64,000 nucleotides of DNA from Streptomyces sp. NBC_01439 (GTDB taxonomy: Bacteria > Actinomycetota > Actinomycetes > Streptomycetales > Streptomycetaceae): NCBI RefSeq assembly GCF_036227605.1, contig NZ_CP109487.1, positions 248,001 to 312,000 on the forward strand, in the 5' to 3' direction. The position numbers and the translations under genes were made by a program. Under the pieces are notes generated by a model. It ran no database searches. It worked only from the letters and a program-made list of their open reading frames with translations, and was not told the origin of the DNA. Shown one piece after another: positions 8,340 through 17,298 of the stretch; position 1 is the first letter of the stretch, and each line of letters starts with the position of its first letter.

Positions 8340-9428
8340 ATGGACCGTGGGGACATGGGGCCGCGCGGGTCGCGGCCGGTGGTGGTGCGGGTACCGGTGG
8401 AACCGGTGGAAGCCGCAATGGAAGCCGACGCGCTCGACGCCGCGGCGCGGGCGGGTGACGTGGTGGTGCGCGGCCCGCTGTTCGGCGTGGCGGCGCAGTC
8501 CGCCGAGGACGGGCCGCGGTGGCGGGTGGTGCTCGAAGTGACGGCCGGTTGCCCGCAGCAGGCGCGCGACGGGCTGAACTCCCGGCTGTGGTTCCAGGCG
8601 AAGGACGATGCGCAGGACAGGGCGGAGCGGCGCGAGCTGCTGGCGGCGGTCGCCCGGCTGGAGAGCGAGCGCGTCGACGAACTCCTCGTGGCCGGGACCC
8701 GGTACCGGGTGGTGCGGGCCGAGGAGTACGCGGCTTCGGGCCCGGGCGGCATCGAGGCGCCGCGCCCGACGGATCCGGAGCCCCTCGTCCCCGACTGGGA
8801 ACGGACCGTCCGGGAGCCCGAGATCGATGACGGTCTGGTCGTGGATCCGGACGCACCGGTCACCCCGACCCAGGCGTTCGAGCAGCTGGCGCTGCGCGGC
8901 CTGTGCTACACGGGCGGGCGGTTCCCCGAGGAGGTGCGCGCCGACTCTCGGCGGGCCCTGGACACCCACCCGGACGTTCTGCTGATGCCGCCGACCTTCA
9001 GCGTCGTGGAGCGGACCACGGACGGCTGGCGGCCGGTCAGCGGCCCGCACGCGACTCCGCACGCCGCCCGCAAGTCGCTGGACTTCGCCCTGACCTGGAT
9101 GTGGCCGCGGATGCGCGGTCACATCCCCGAGGACGCCGACCCGCGCACGGACGCCCGTACGGGGACGGCCGCGGGCGGCGGGGAGAGCGCCGACCTGCGG
9201 GCCGCGAAGCTGGCGGCGTACGCCGGGGCCGCCGACACGCTCCGGGCCGGACGCGTCAACCGGCTGGAGTTCCAGGGCACCCTGTACCAGATCGTCCGTA
9301 CCCGCCGCCTGCTGCGCTGGGGGCCCGACGGGCCGGAGGGCCCCCGGCCGTCCGACGTCAACAGCCAGGACCCCGCGCGCATCCACCTCACGCTCGACGA
9401 AGACGGCCGCGTCCTCCCCGACGACTGA
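8340..9428 (+). CDS. DUF5954-type conserved hypothetical protein
   Basis: A 362-residue acidic soluble protein without signal peptide or membrane segment. Recognisable blocks are VVVRVPVEPVEAAMEADALD, FGVAAQSAEDGPRWRVV, YRVVRAEEYAASGPGGIEAP and the second-half LEFQGTLYQIVRTRRLLRWG followed by GPEGPRPSD. The repeated theme 'RYRVVRAE / LYQIVRTRR' suggests two related halves. It matches the streptomycete family annotated DUF5954, whose function is not known to me. The ATG is preceded by CAGGATGGGG; a second ATG five codons on is possible. Confidence 0.75.
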   Translation: MDRGDMGPRGSRPVVVRVPVEPVEAAMEADALDAAARAGDVVVRGPLFGVAAQSAEDGPRWRVVLEVTAGCPQQARDGLNSRLWFQAKDDAQDRAERRELLAAVARLESERVDELLVAGTRYRVVRAEEYAASGPGGIEAPRPTDPEPLVPDWERTVREPEIDDGLVVDPDAPVTPTQAFEQLALRGLCYTGGRFPEEVRADSRRALDTHPDVLLMPPTFSVVERTTDGWRPVSGPHATPHAARKSLDFALTWMWPRMRGHIPEDADPRTDARTGTAAGGGESADLRAAKLAAYAGAADTLRAGRVNRLEFQGTLYQIVRTRRLLRWGPDGPEGPRPSDVNSQDPARIHLTLDEDGRVLPDD

Positions 9429-9563
9429 CCCGCGACGACCGCTCCGCCCCTCCCGCAGAAGTCGGCGCCCGCCGGGCGTTTCGACGTGCGCCACCGCACC
9501 TCCATGGGAAACGGTGGACCCGCCCCGCCGTGCGACCCTCCGATCCCCCGAAGGAGACACCCC

Positions 9564-9995
9564 GTGAACTGGACGCTCGAAGTCGTCCCCGTCCCTGTCA
9601 CCGACATGGACCGCGCCAAGAGCTTCTACGCCGACCAGGTCGGCTTCGGCGTCGACCTCGACGACGAGGTCTCCCCCGGCGTGCGCATCATCCAGCTGAC
9701 CCCGCCCGGTTCCCGGTGCTCCATCGCCATGCTCCAGGGGATGCCCGGGGCACCCGGCGGCCAGGTCATGGCGCCCGGCACCCTGCACGGCCTCCAGCTG
9801 TGCGTCACGGACATCGAGGCGGCCCGCGAGGAGCTGGTGGCCCGGGGCGTGGACGTGTCGCCCGTCCGGAACCTCGGCGCATCGGGCTGGCAGGAGGGCA
9901 AGGGCGGCACCTGGAACTCCTTCCTGACCTTCGCCGACCCCGACGGCAACAGCTGGATCGTCCAAGAGGCCCCGTCGGAGCTGTCCGAGCGCTGA
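9564..9995 (+). CDS. VOC superfamily (glyoxalase/bleomycin-resistance fold) protein
   Basis: A 143-residue protein with two beta-alpha-beta-beta-beta modules: VVPVPVTDMDRAKSFYADQV at the start, LHGLQLCVTDIEAAREELVA in the middle, and the closing FLTFADPDGNSWIVQEAP. It may be a dioxygenase, lyase or ligand-sequestering protein; metal ligands cannot be assigned safely. AAGGAG stands 7 nt before the GTG start. It is followed by an unrelated cell-wall gene on the same strand, 150 bp away. Confidence 0.85.
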   Translation: MNWTLEVVPVPVTDMDRAKSFYADQVGFGVDLDDEVSPGVRIIQLTPPGSRCSIAMLQGMPGAPGGQVMAPGTLHGLQLCVTDIEAAREELVARGVDVSPVRNLGASGWQEGKGGTWNSFLTFADPDGNSWIVQEAPSELSER

Positions 9996-10147
9996 CCGGA
10001 CCGGCGCCGGCTCCGCCGCTGCGGCGGGCAGATGTACCAAGCCCGCCCCCTGCGGGGAGGAATCCCGGCGCGTACGGCCCGGCCGCTCGCACAGGGGACC
10101 AGTACATTCCCCATTTCAGCCGGTTCGTTCTATTTTGGGGATGTGCC

Positions 10148-11530
10148 TTGCGTCGTACCGCTGTCGCTCTGACCCTGCTCACCGCACTCTGCTGCGGTTC
10201 CTTCGTGGGCCTCCAGGCCGTCTCGGCCGCGAGTGCGTCGGCAGGCGGAGGTGGCGGTGGCGGCCGGGGCACCAACATCCTGGTCGTCGGCATCGACAGC
10301 CGCGCCGGACTTTCCTCGGCCGAGAAGCGGCGGCTCCACGTGGGCGGCAAGGGCTGCAACTGCACCGACGTGATGATGCTCGTCCACCTGTCGCAGAACC
10401 GGCGGCGCGCGAGCATCGTCTCCATCCCGCGCGACTCCTACGTCGAGTACGCGGCCACCAGCACCACGGCCGTCGCCCCGGCCCGCAGCGGCAAGATCAA
10501 CGGTGCGTTCGCGCTCGGCGGGGGCCCGCTCACCGTGGCCACCGTCGAGAAGGCCACCGGTCTGCACGTCGACCACTACTTGGAGACCGGCTTCACGGGC
10601 TTCGAGCAGACGGTCGACAACCTCGGCGGCGCCACCGTGTGCACGGACAAGCCGCTCAAGGACGAGAACTCGGGGCTCGACATCGGCGCCGGCCGCCACC
10701 TCGCCGACGGGAACCGGGCGCTGCGCTACGTCCGGGCCCGGCACGTCAACCTCCGGCCCGGCGACCTCGGCCGGGTCCGCCGCCAGCAGCGCGTGGTCAA
10801 CGACCTGCTGGCCCGGCTCACCGCGGAGGGCGCCCTGGCCGGCCCGATCAGCACGGCGCGGACCGTGCGCACCCTGCTGAAGACCGTACGCACCGACGCC
10901 CGGACGGGCCTGGACGACCTGGTGCGCATCGGTTGGGCCCTCGGTCGCCTCAGGTCGGACCGGACGGAGTTCGCGACCGTACCCATCCGGCTGTTCGACC
11001 ACCGCGTCCCCGGTGTGGGTTCCACCCTGGTGTGGGACGAGGCCCGTTCCGCCGCGCTCTGGGCCGCGCTCGGTGCGGACCGCCCGATCACCGGCGACAC
11101 GCGGATCCAGCCCGTCGCGGAGAATCCGGCCCCCACCGATCCGGCCCGGATCGCCGTCCGGGTGGACGACGCCGAGGTCGCCGCCGCCCTGCGCGGCAAC
11201 GGGTTCGTCGTCACCGACACCTCGGCGACCGCACCGCCCGAGCGCCCGGCGGGCCCGCCGCTCATCCGGTACGCCACCGGCCAGGAGGACAACGCGGCTA
11301 CCGTGGCGGCCGCGCTGCCCGGCGCCCGTCTGCAGAGCGACGGTGACCTCGACGCGGTCGTCGAGGTCACCGTCGGCGCACGGCCCGTCCGGGTCAAGAG
11401 CGTCACCTTCGACCGCAACGTGGCCGACGGCGCCCCCGTGACCGCCGGTAGCCTCCGCTGCGCCGAAGCCCCGGCGTCGGCCGGGGCGGCCGGGCCGGGG
11501 AGCGCCGTGGAGCCATCCGGGCGACGATGA
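10148..11530 (+). CDS. LytR-CpsA-Psr (LCP) family cell-wall glycopolymer ligase
   Basis: About 460 residues starting at TTG, with GGGGA 6 nt upstream. A signal/anchor segment (AVALTLLTALCCGSFVGLQA) precedes the LCP domain: TNILVVGIDSRAG, CTDVMMLVHLSQ, SIVSIPRDSYV, GKINGAFALGG and RYVRARH followed by DLGRVRRQQRVV. The conserved Asp and Arg residues that bind the polyprenyl pyrophosphate are present. The C-terminal part carries a LytR_C-like region (IAVRVDDAEVAAALRGNGF). LCP enzymes attach teichoic or related polymers to peptidoglycan outside the membrane. A phosphatase gene follows 157 bp on. Confidence 0.9.
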   Translation: MRRTAVALTLLTALCCGSFVGLQAVSAASASAGGGGGGGRGTNILVVGIDSRAGLSSAEKRRLHVGGKGCNCTDVMMLVHLSQNRRRASIVSIPRDSYVEYAATSTTAVAPARSGKINGAFALGGGPLTVATVEKATGLHVDHYLETGFTGFEQTVDNLGGATVCTDKPLKDENSGLDIGAGRHLADGNRALRYVRARHVNLRPGDLGRVRRQQRVVNDLLARLTAEGALAGPISTARTVRTLLKTVRTDARTGLDDLVRIGWALGRLRSDRTEFATVPIRLFDHRVPGVGSTLVWDEARSAALWAALGADRPITGDTRIQPVAENPAPTDPARIAVRVDDAEVAAALRGNGFVVTDTSATAPPERPAGPPLIRYATGQEDNAATVAAALPGARLQSDGDLDAVVEVTVGARPVRVKSVTFDRNVADGAPVTAGSLRCAEAPASAGAAGPGSAVEPSGRR

Positions 11531-11687
11531 GAGATGTGGACCACGCACAGTCGCATGCCGCACCAGGTGAGTGGCCACAGGGGCGGACCGTGGCGCGGCC
11601 GCGGCGCCGGGCCGACAGTGGTGCACGCCGCCCCGGAGGGGCCGCCGCGGCGCGAGGCCGGGGCCGCCCCGGAGGAGCGGGTGCAGG

Positions 11688-13775
11688 ATGCATGAGGAGA
11701 TGCCGCTCGACGATCTGGTCAGCAGCGCCGCCCAGGACGCCGGAGGATGGCTGGGTGCCCTGCCGGTCGCACTCGTGGCCACCAGCAACGACGGGATGAT
11801 CGTGCGCTGGAACCACGGCGCCCAGCAGCTCCTCGGCTACGCCCCGCCCGAGGTGCTGGGGCGGCACATCTCCGATCTCCTGCATCCGGGAGCCGATCGC
11901 AGCCTGGGCCGGTCCCTGTGGGAGACGGCCGCCACCGGGCGCGGGGTGATGGGTACGGTCACCGCCTGGCACCGCCAGGGTCATCCGTTGGAGCTGGAGA
12001 TCTGGGCCTGCCCCGTTCCGGACCGCCGCCACGGCGCCTCGGCCGTGCTGGTCTTCGCCGCGGACGCCCACGCGGCCCGCCGGATCCGAGGTTCGTCGGC
12101 CGTCTGGGACGGGCTGTTCGCCCGTTCTCCGGTCGGGATCGGGGTCCTCGACACGCAGCTGCGGTTCCTCCAGGTCAACCCGGCCCTCGAAGCGATGAAC
12201 GGGCTCGCGGAGTCCGCCCATGTGGGGCGGCGGCTGGCCGAGTTGCTGCCGGAGGTGAACGCCGACGAGATGGAGGGGGCGATGCGCCAGGTCCTGGACA
12301 CGGGTGAGCCGGTCCTCGACCGGCGCCGAATCGGCCGGACCCCCGCCGACCCGGACCACGACCACGTGTGGTCGTGCTCGTACGTGCGCGTGGAGGATCC
12401 CGGCGGCCGGCCGATCGGCGTCATCGCCTCGCTCCTCGACATCACCATGCAGCAGCGGGACCACACCGAGGCGGAGGCGGGCCGCCGCCGCCTCGCCCTG
12501 CTCAGCGAGGCGAGCTCCCGCATCGGCGCCAGCCTCGACCTGGAGCGCACGGCGCAGGAGCTCGCCGACCTCGCCGTCCCGCACCTCGCGAGCGCCGTCA
12601 CGGTCGACGTCCTGGATTCCCTCGCCCGCGGCATCGAGCCCGGCACGGGACTGGCCGGGGGCGTCGCCCTGCGCCGGCTGGGCAAGGCGCCGCTGACCGG
12701 TTCCGGCGTCACGCAGACCTTGGCGCCCCTGGGGCGGACCCTCATCTTCCCCTCGAACGCCCCCTACACCCAAGCCCTCGCGGCCCGTCAGCCGTTCCTG
12801 ATCGCCCAGCTCGACGACCGGGCCGTCGCCCCCGCGGCCCGACACACCCCCAAGCCGGCCCAGCTCCTCGAGCTGGGCGTGCACTCGTTCATGATGACCC
12901 CGCTCATCGCCCGCGACATGGTCCTCGGCGTCGCCACCTTCTACCGCACCGGACACACCGGCCCCTTCGGGTCCGACGACGTCACCCTCGCCAGTGAGCT
13001 GTCGGCCCGCGCGGCCATCAGCATCGACAACGCGCGGCTCTACCACCACGAGCACGAGACCGCGGTGGTCCTGCAGCGGAGCATGCTCCCCCAGCACGTC
13101 ACCCCGCCGCCCGGCATCGAGATCGCCCACCGCTACCTGCCGGCCAGCGACGTCAACGAGGTGGGCGGTGACTGGTACGACGTCCTGCCCCTCAGCGGGG
13201 GCCGGGCCGCGCTCCTCATCGGCGACGTCATGGGCCACGGCATCGCTGCCGCCGCCGTGATGGGACGGCTCTCCGCGACCGTCCGCGCCCTCGGCCGCCT
13301 CGACATGCCTCCCACGGCCCTGCTGCACCAGCTCGAAGCCGCCCTCGCCGACCTGTCCGACCCGATGCTCGCGACCTTCCTCTACGTGGTCTGCGACCCA
13401 GCCACCGGCCACTGCACGGTCACCCGCGCCGGCCACCCGCCCCCGGCCGTGGTCCAGCCCGACGGAACCGTCTACCTCGTCAAGACCCCGCCGGGCGTCC
13501 CGCTGGGCGTCGGCGGCATCTCCTTCACCACCACCGACATCGCCCTTCCTCCCGGCAGCACCCTGGTCCTCTTCACCGACGGCCTCATCGAGGCGCGCCG
13601 CCGTGACATCGACGAACGCCTGGCCGAACTCACCGGCCTGCTCGCCGCACCCCAGCAGTCCCTCGACCACCTGTGCGACTCCCTCATCGCCCATCTGGTG
13701 CCCGCCTCGGCCGACGACGACATCGCCCTCCTCGCGGCCCGCATCGGCGGGCCCGCCCCCCAGCCACTCGGGTGA
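11688..13775 (+). CDS. PAS-PAS-GAF SpoIIE-type PP2C phosphatase (RsbU/RsbP-like)
   Basis: A 695-residue cytoplasmic signalling protein. PAS 1 lies near residues 20-125 (WNHGAQQLLGYAPPEVLGRH), PAS 2 near 140-250 and GAF near 270-445 (LLSEASSRIGASLDLERTA). A PP2C domain (about 465-665) follows, with VGGDWYDVLPL, GDVMGHGIAAAAVMGRL, TRAGHPPP and VLFTDGLIEARR, which include the metal-binding Asp residues. It would dephosphorylate an anti-sigma-factor antagonist after sensing a small molecule, light or redox signal. No anti-sigma or antagonist gene is adjacent. ATG start with GGAGGAG about 11 nt upstream. Confidence 0.9.
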   Translation: MHEEMPLDDLVSSAAQDAGGWLGALPVALVATSNDGMIVRWNHGAQQLLGYAPPEVLGRHISDLLHPGADRSLGRSLWETAATGRGVMGTVTAWHRQGHPLELEIWACPVPDRRHGASAVLVFAADAHAARRIRGSSAVWDGLFARSPVGIGVLDTQLRFLQVNPALEAMNGLAESAHVGRRLAELLPEVNADEMEGAMRQVLDTGEPVLDRRRIGRTPADPDHDHVWSCSYVRVEDPGGRPIGVIASLLDITMQQRDHTEAEAGRRRLALLSEASSRIGASLDLERTAQELADLAVPHLASAVTVDVLDSLARGIEPGTGLAGGVALRRLGKAPLTGSGVTQTLAPLGRTLIFPSNAPYTQALAARQPFLIAQLDDRAVAPAARHTPKPAQLLELGVHSFMMTPLIARDMVLGVATFYRTGHTGPFGSDDVTLASELSARAAISIDNARLYHHEHETAVVLQRSMLPQHVTPPPGIEIAHRYLPASDVNEVGGDWYDVLPLSGGRAALLIGDVMGHGIAAAAVMGRLSATVRALGRLDMPPTALLHQLEAALADLSDPMLATFLYVVCDPATGHCTVTRAGHPPPAVVQPDGTVYLVKTPPGVPLGVGGISFTTTDIALPPGSTLVLFTDGLIEARRRDIDERLAELTGLLAAPQQSLDHLCDSLIAHLVPASADDDIALLAARIGGPAPQPLG

Positions 13776-13885
13776 TTCGGGCCATCGGCCCTCCGCCGCT
13801 GTCACCGCACACGCCCGTCCCCGTACAGTCCGTGATGCCGACGCACCCTCGGGCGCCGTCCCGACAGCCGGACAGGAGAAGAGCC

Positions 13886-15256
13886 GTGGCCATCGACGCC
13901 AGTAGTGGACCGCCCCTCGCGCAGCGGTCCGGAACCGGGCGACCGCTCCCCGAGGCCGACGCGGGCTGTGTGGAGCGGTGGCGCACCCACACGGGTGAAC
14001 TGGTCGACCTGCTGGGGCTGGTGCGGGAACGGCTCGGCGGAGTCGCCGCGTTCCGTCTCGGGCCGCAGCCCACCGTCCTGGTCACCGGGCCCGAGGCCGT
14101 GCAGCACGTCCTCGCGCTGCACCCCGACCAGTACGTCAAGCGCTCCCACCGGGCCCGCCTGCTCATCGGCGACGGGGTGCTCGCCGCGACCGGCGAGGCT
14201 TGGAAGCGCCAACGGAAACTGCTGCAGTCGCAGTTCACCGGGAAGGGGATGCGCCGCTACGAGGAGCGGATCGACGGGGCGGCCCGGACCACGGCCGGCC
14301 GGTGGGCCGACCACGCGCGCACCGGGCGGACCTTCGACCTCGGCGAGGAAATGCGTCGCTTCGCCCTGGACACGATCTGGCGGGCGCTCACCGGGCACCC
14401 GCTCGACGACACCACGGCGCACGAACTGACGTCAGTGGCCACCGTGGTGGCCGCGCTGCCGAGCCTGCCGGCCGACCGGGTGGACGCCCGGGACGCCGTC
14501 GCCGACGACCTGGCCAGGATCGACGAGGTGGCCCGGCGAGCGGTGGCCGCGGCCCGGAACGGCGCCCCGGGGCCCGACGGGCCGGGGCTGCTCCAGGTGC
14601 TGGTCGACGCATCGGCCGAGCGCCCCGAGTACACCGACCGGCTGGTGCGCGACGAGCTCGTCACCCTGCTGGTGGCCGGCCACGAAACCACCGCTACCAC
14701 GCTGACCTGGCTGTACCTGCTCCTCGACCGCCATCCCGCGGCCCGCGGGTGGGCCCTCGCAGCCGGCCTCGAGGGCTCGGCGGAGCGGCGCGAGGCGATC
14801 CAGGCACTGGTCAGCGAGACCCTCCGGCTCTACCCGTCCGCGTGGATCCTGCCCCGGCACGCCGCCGAGGACGACGTCCTGGCGGGCTACCGCGTCGAGG
14901 CGGGCACGGACCTGCTGGTCTGCCCCTACCTCACCCACCGGGATCCCGAACTGTGGCCGGATCCCGAGCACTTCGACCCCCGGCGCTTCACCGTTCCCGG
15001 CGCCCGTCCCTCCCGGCCCGGCGCCTACCTGCCGTTCGGCATCGGCCCCCGTGCCTGCCTCGGCCAGCAGTTCGCCCTGCGGGAGTCGGTCGCCCTGCTC
15101 GAACTCCTGCTGCCCGCCCACGCGCCGGTCTTCCGGTCCGTCCCCACGGGAGCGGCGTACAGCATCACCGTCCGCCCCGACGGCCCGACTCCTGTCACCC
15201 TCGGCGACGGTGGGACCGGACCGCGCATTGACCAAGATCCGCACCGAGTAGGGTGA
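13886..15256 (+). CDS. Cytochrome P450
   Basis: A 456-residue P450. The I-helix AGHETTATT begins near residue 264; the ExxR is SETLRLYP, and the heme loop FGIGPRACLG places the axial ligand at Cys391. An N-terminal WKRQRKLLQSQFTGKGMRRY C-helix segment is clear. The overall form resembles bacterial CYPs similar to fatty-acid/terpene hydroxylases of the eukaryote-like class (DPEHFDPRRF). It is soluble and needs an external ferredoxin; none is encoded nearby. GTG start with AGGAGAAGA just upstream. It is not part of an obvious biosynthetic cluster, so no substrate can be named. Confidence 0.92.
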   Translation: MAIDASSGPPLAQRSGTGRPLPEADAGCVERWRTHTGELVDLLGLVRERLGGVAAFRLGPQPTVLVTGPEAVQHVLALHPDQYVKRSHRARLLIGDGVLAATGEAWKRQRKLLQSQFTGKGMRRYEERIDGAARTTAGRWADHARTGRTFDLGEEMRRFALDTIWRALTGHPLDDTTAHELTSVATVVAALPSLPADRVDARDAVADDLARIDEVARRAVAAARNGAPGPDGPGLLQVLVDASAERPEYTDRLVRDELVTLLVAGHETTATTLTWLYLLLDRHPAARGWALAAGLEGSAERREAIQALVSETLRLYPSAWILPRHAAEDDVLAGYRVEAGTDLLVCPYLTHRDPELWPDPEHFDPRRFTVPGARPSRPGAYLPFGIGPRACLGQQFALRESVALLELLLPAHAPVFRSVPTGAAYSITVRPDGPTPVTLGDGGTGPRIDQDPHRVG

Positions 15257-15265
15257 GGGCGGCCC

Positions 15266-15571
15266 GTGCCGTTGTCGGCACGGGCAGTTTGGACGTGCCG
15301 GGGAGCGGGGGAACCAGGGGATCAATCTCGCGGTCTCGTCCGGTTCTCCGCCACCGCGCTGGTGTACGCGCACCGGACGTTCCGCGCCTCGCTGCCGCCC
15401 CGGCTGCGCTCGGACGCGCGGCTGGTGGTCGAGTACGACGGTGTCCGTGTCGTCATCGAGGACGGTACGGCGCAGGACGCGGCCCGCGTCGCCCGCGCCC
15501 TGGCGGGCGGACAGGCCGACCCGGTTCCCTCGCCCGACGCGCCGCAGGAATCCCCCGGTGCCGGTTCCTGA
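15266..15571 (+). pseudogene. EACC1-like effector-associated component, probable 3' remnant
   Basis: The last 60 or so codons, from ALVYAHRTFRASLPPRLRSD to VVEYDGVRVVIEDGTAQDAA and RVARALAG, resemble the C-terminal half of EACC1, a small protein encoded beside caspase-like or trypsin-like effectors in actinomycete conflict systems. The N-terminal part has no resemblance and no good start with a Shine-Dalgarno, so the gene is probably truncated. Its stop overlaps the caspase start by 14 bp, the usual coupling for such pairs. Assignment rests on context and a weak match. Confidence 0.42.
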
Positions 15572-16000
15572 CCCGACCGCCAGCCGGGCCGTACTGATCG
15601 GGGTCGACGGCTACGCCCACCCGGACCTGGAGCCGCTGCCCGCGGCCGCCGCGGGGGCACGACGCTTCGCCGAGCTGCTGCGGGACCCGTCGGTCTGGGG
15701 CCTGCCCGCCGCGCACGTGACGCTGCTGGGGACGGACGCCTCCGTCTCCCGGATACTGGGCGCGGTGCGGGACGCCGCCCTGGAGGCCACGGAGACGCTC
15801 CTCGTCTACTTCGCCGGCCACGGGCTGCGCGACCGCGACAAGAAGCTGTACTTGGCACTGGCCGAGGCGGATGCGGACCACCCGCAGATCGGGACGCTGC
15901 AGTACCGGACGTTGCGCGACGTGGTGCGGCAGGCCGGGTACCGGGCACGGCACCGGGTGACGGTGTTGGACTGCTGTTACAGGGGCCTGGCGGGGGCGAC
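15558..16000 (+). pseudogene. Caspase-like (peptidase C14) protease, truncated after the catalytic Cys
   Basis: The frame reads SRAVLIGVDGYAHPDLEPLP, later ETLLVYFAGHGLRDRDKKLY with catalytic His88, then HRVTVLDCCYRGLAGAT with Cys139/Cys140 (Cys140 aligns with the nucleophile). Recognition then ends within ten codons and low-quality sequence follows, where the Tap-like fragment begins in another frame. Family members continue for at least 100 residues beyond the Cys, usually with an effector or sensor domain. The catalytic dyad is retained but the fold is incomplete, so it is probably dead. Start is GTG, overlapping the upstream EACC1-like frame. Confidence 0.72.
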
Positions 16001-16012
16001 GTCCGGCGCAGG

Positions 16013-17248
16013 ATGTCCCGGCGCGGCAGCACCGAACCACAGCAGTTCGCCCAGAACGCCGTCGCCACCCGGATCCGTCTGCGCAACCGGGCGGCCGGAC
16101 CGGCCACCGCGGTGCCGCTGCCCTTCGAGAACGGGCCGCTGGCCGTCGTCGACGCCGAGGGCGGCACGGTACGTGCCCACTGCGCCGGCGGCCGCGTGCT
16201 GCACTCCCCGGCAACGACGCTCGACGAGCTCCTGGAATGGACGCTGACCCGGGCGGGGCTCGGCGCGCCTCGGCTGCACCGCCACGGCAGGGAGGCCGAT
16301 CCGCTGCTCGCCCTCACCCGGGCCGGCGCCGAACGGTTCGGGCTCCCGCGCAGTTCCGGCGGCGGCTCCCGGGAGGCCCTTCCGGAGGGCCACGGGGTCC
16401 TGGCCCGGCTTCGGCGGGCGGGCTGGCAGCCGACCCGGACCGGCTTCGGCCCCTGGGCCCGGCTGTACCGCCCCGCCGAGCGCGACATCACCCCGCACGG
16501 CCCTCCGGGGACCACGGGGCTGTCCATGATGACCGCGCTGCGCTCACCGAACCGTTCGGTGAGGGACAAACGGACCGGGGCGTGGGTGTCCGCTCCCAAC
16601 CCCGCGGCCCTCACGGATGCGGTGGACTGCGCGCCGTGCGAGGCCCCGGACGGGCACCCCGTGCTCGCGGGTCTGTACCCGCCCTTCCACCGGCGCACCC
16701 CTGCCCAGGTGCTGATGGAGGAGGCGCGCTCCTGGTCGCGTCCGCCGACCGACGCCGAGCCCCGCGCGTCCCACGTGGTCGGCATCGGGGTGAACCTGGC
16801 ACCGGCTGCGGCGGCGAGTCGGCTCAGCCTCGGGCTCGACGCCCCCGTGAACGTCGAACGGCCGGACTTCGACAAGTCACTTCCCGGCAGTTGGCTCGTG
16901 GACCTGTCCCGCACCGCACTCGGCGGGCGCCTGCCCTCCCCGTTCACACCGCACGGGCGGCCCCCGACGGGCCCGGCCTGGTACACCACCCCGACCCTCG
17001 CCTACGCGGTGGAACTGGGCCTCGCGGTCCGCCCCCTGGCGGCGTACGTCCGTACCAGGAGCGCCCCTTACCTCGACGCCTGGTACGAGCGGCTCCGGGA
17101 CGCCTACGTCTCCACCGTGGCCGACCTCGACACGGGCCCCGGCCTCACCGAAAAGGAGTTCCTGGACGCCACGGCCAGCCGGCACCGGACCGATCCGGGG
17201 GCGGCGGCCGTGCTCGGCGCGATCGAGGCGACCGCCGAAGGTGGTCAA
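16013..17248 (+). pseudogene. Telomere-associated protein (Tap)-like gene, internally deleted and truncated
   Basis: The sequence matches my memory of Tap, the telomere recruitment protein of linear Streptomyces replicons. Blocks include PFENGPLAVVDAEGGTV, LLEWTLTRAGLGAPRLHRHG, GFGPWARLYRPAE, LSMMTALRSPNRSV, GSWLVDLSRTALGGRLPSPF, GPAWYTTPTLAYAVELGLAV and YLDAWYERLRDAYVSTVADL. The Tap N-terminus with its HTH is absent. LYRPAE joins RDITPHG, skipping about 45 residues, and the end lacks the usual GIGKLRERPQG and WRPDIRAAVIS region. Homology stops near AIEATAEGG. A further coding-like tail in another frame (17238-17291, reading KVVNVARDIATGRGEEP) abuts it. Clearly a degenerate copy, not a working telomere gene. 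Confidence 0.75.
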
Positions 17249-17298
17249 CGTCGCACGCGACATCGCGACCGGCAGGGGCGAGGAGCCGTGACCCGTCC

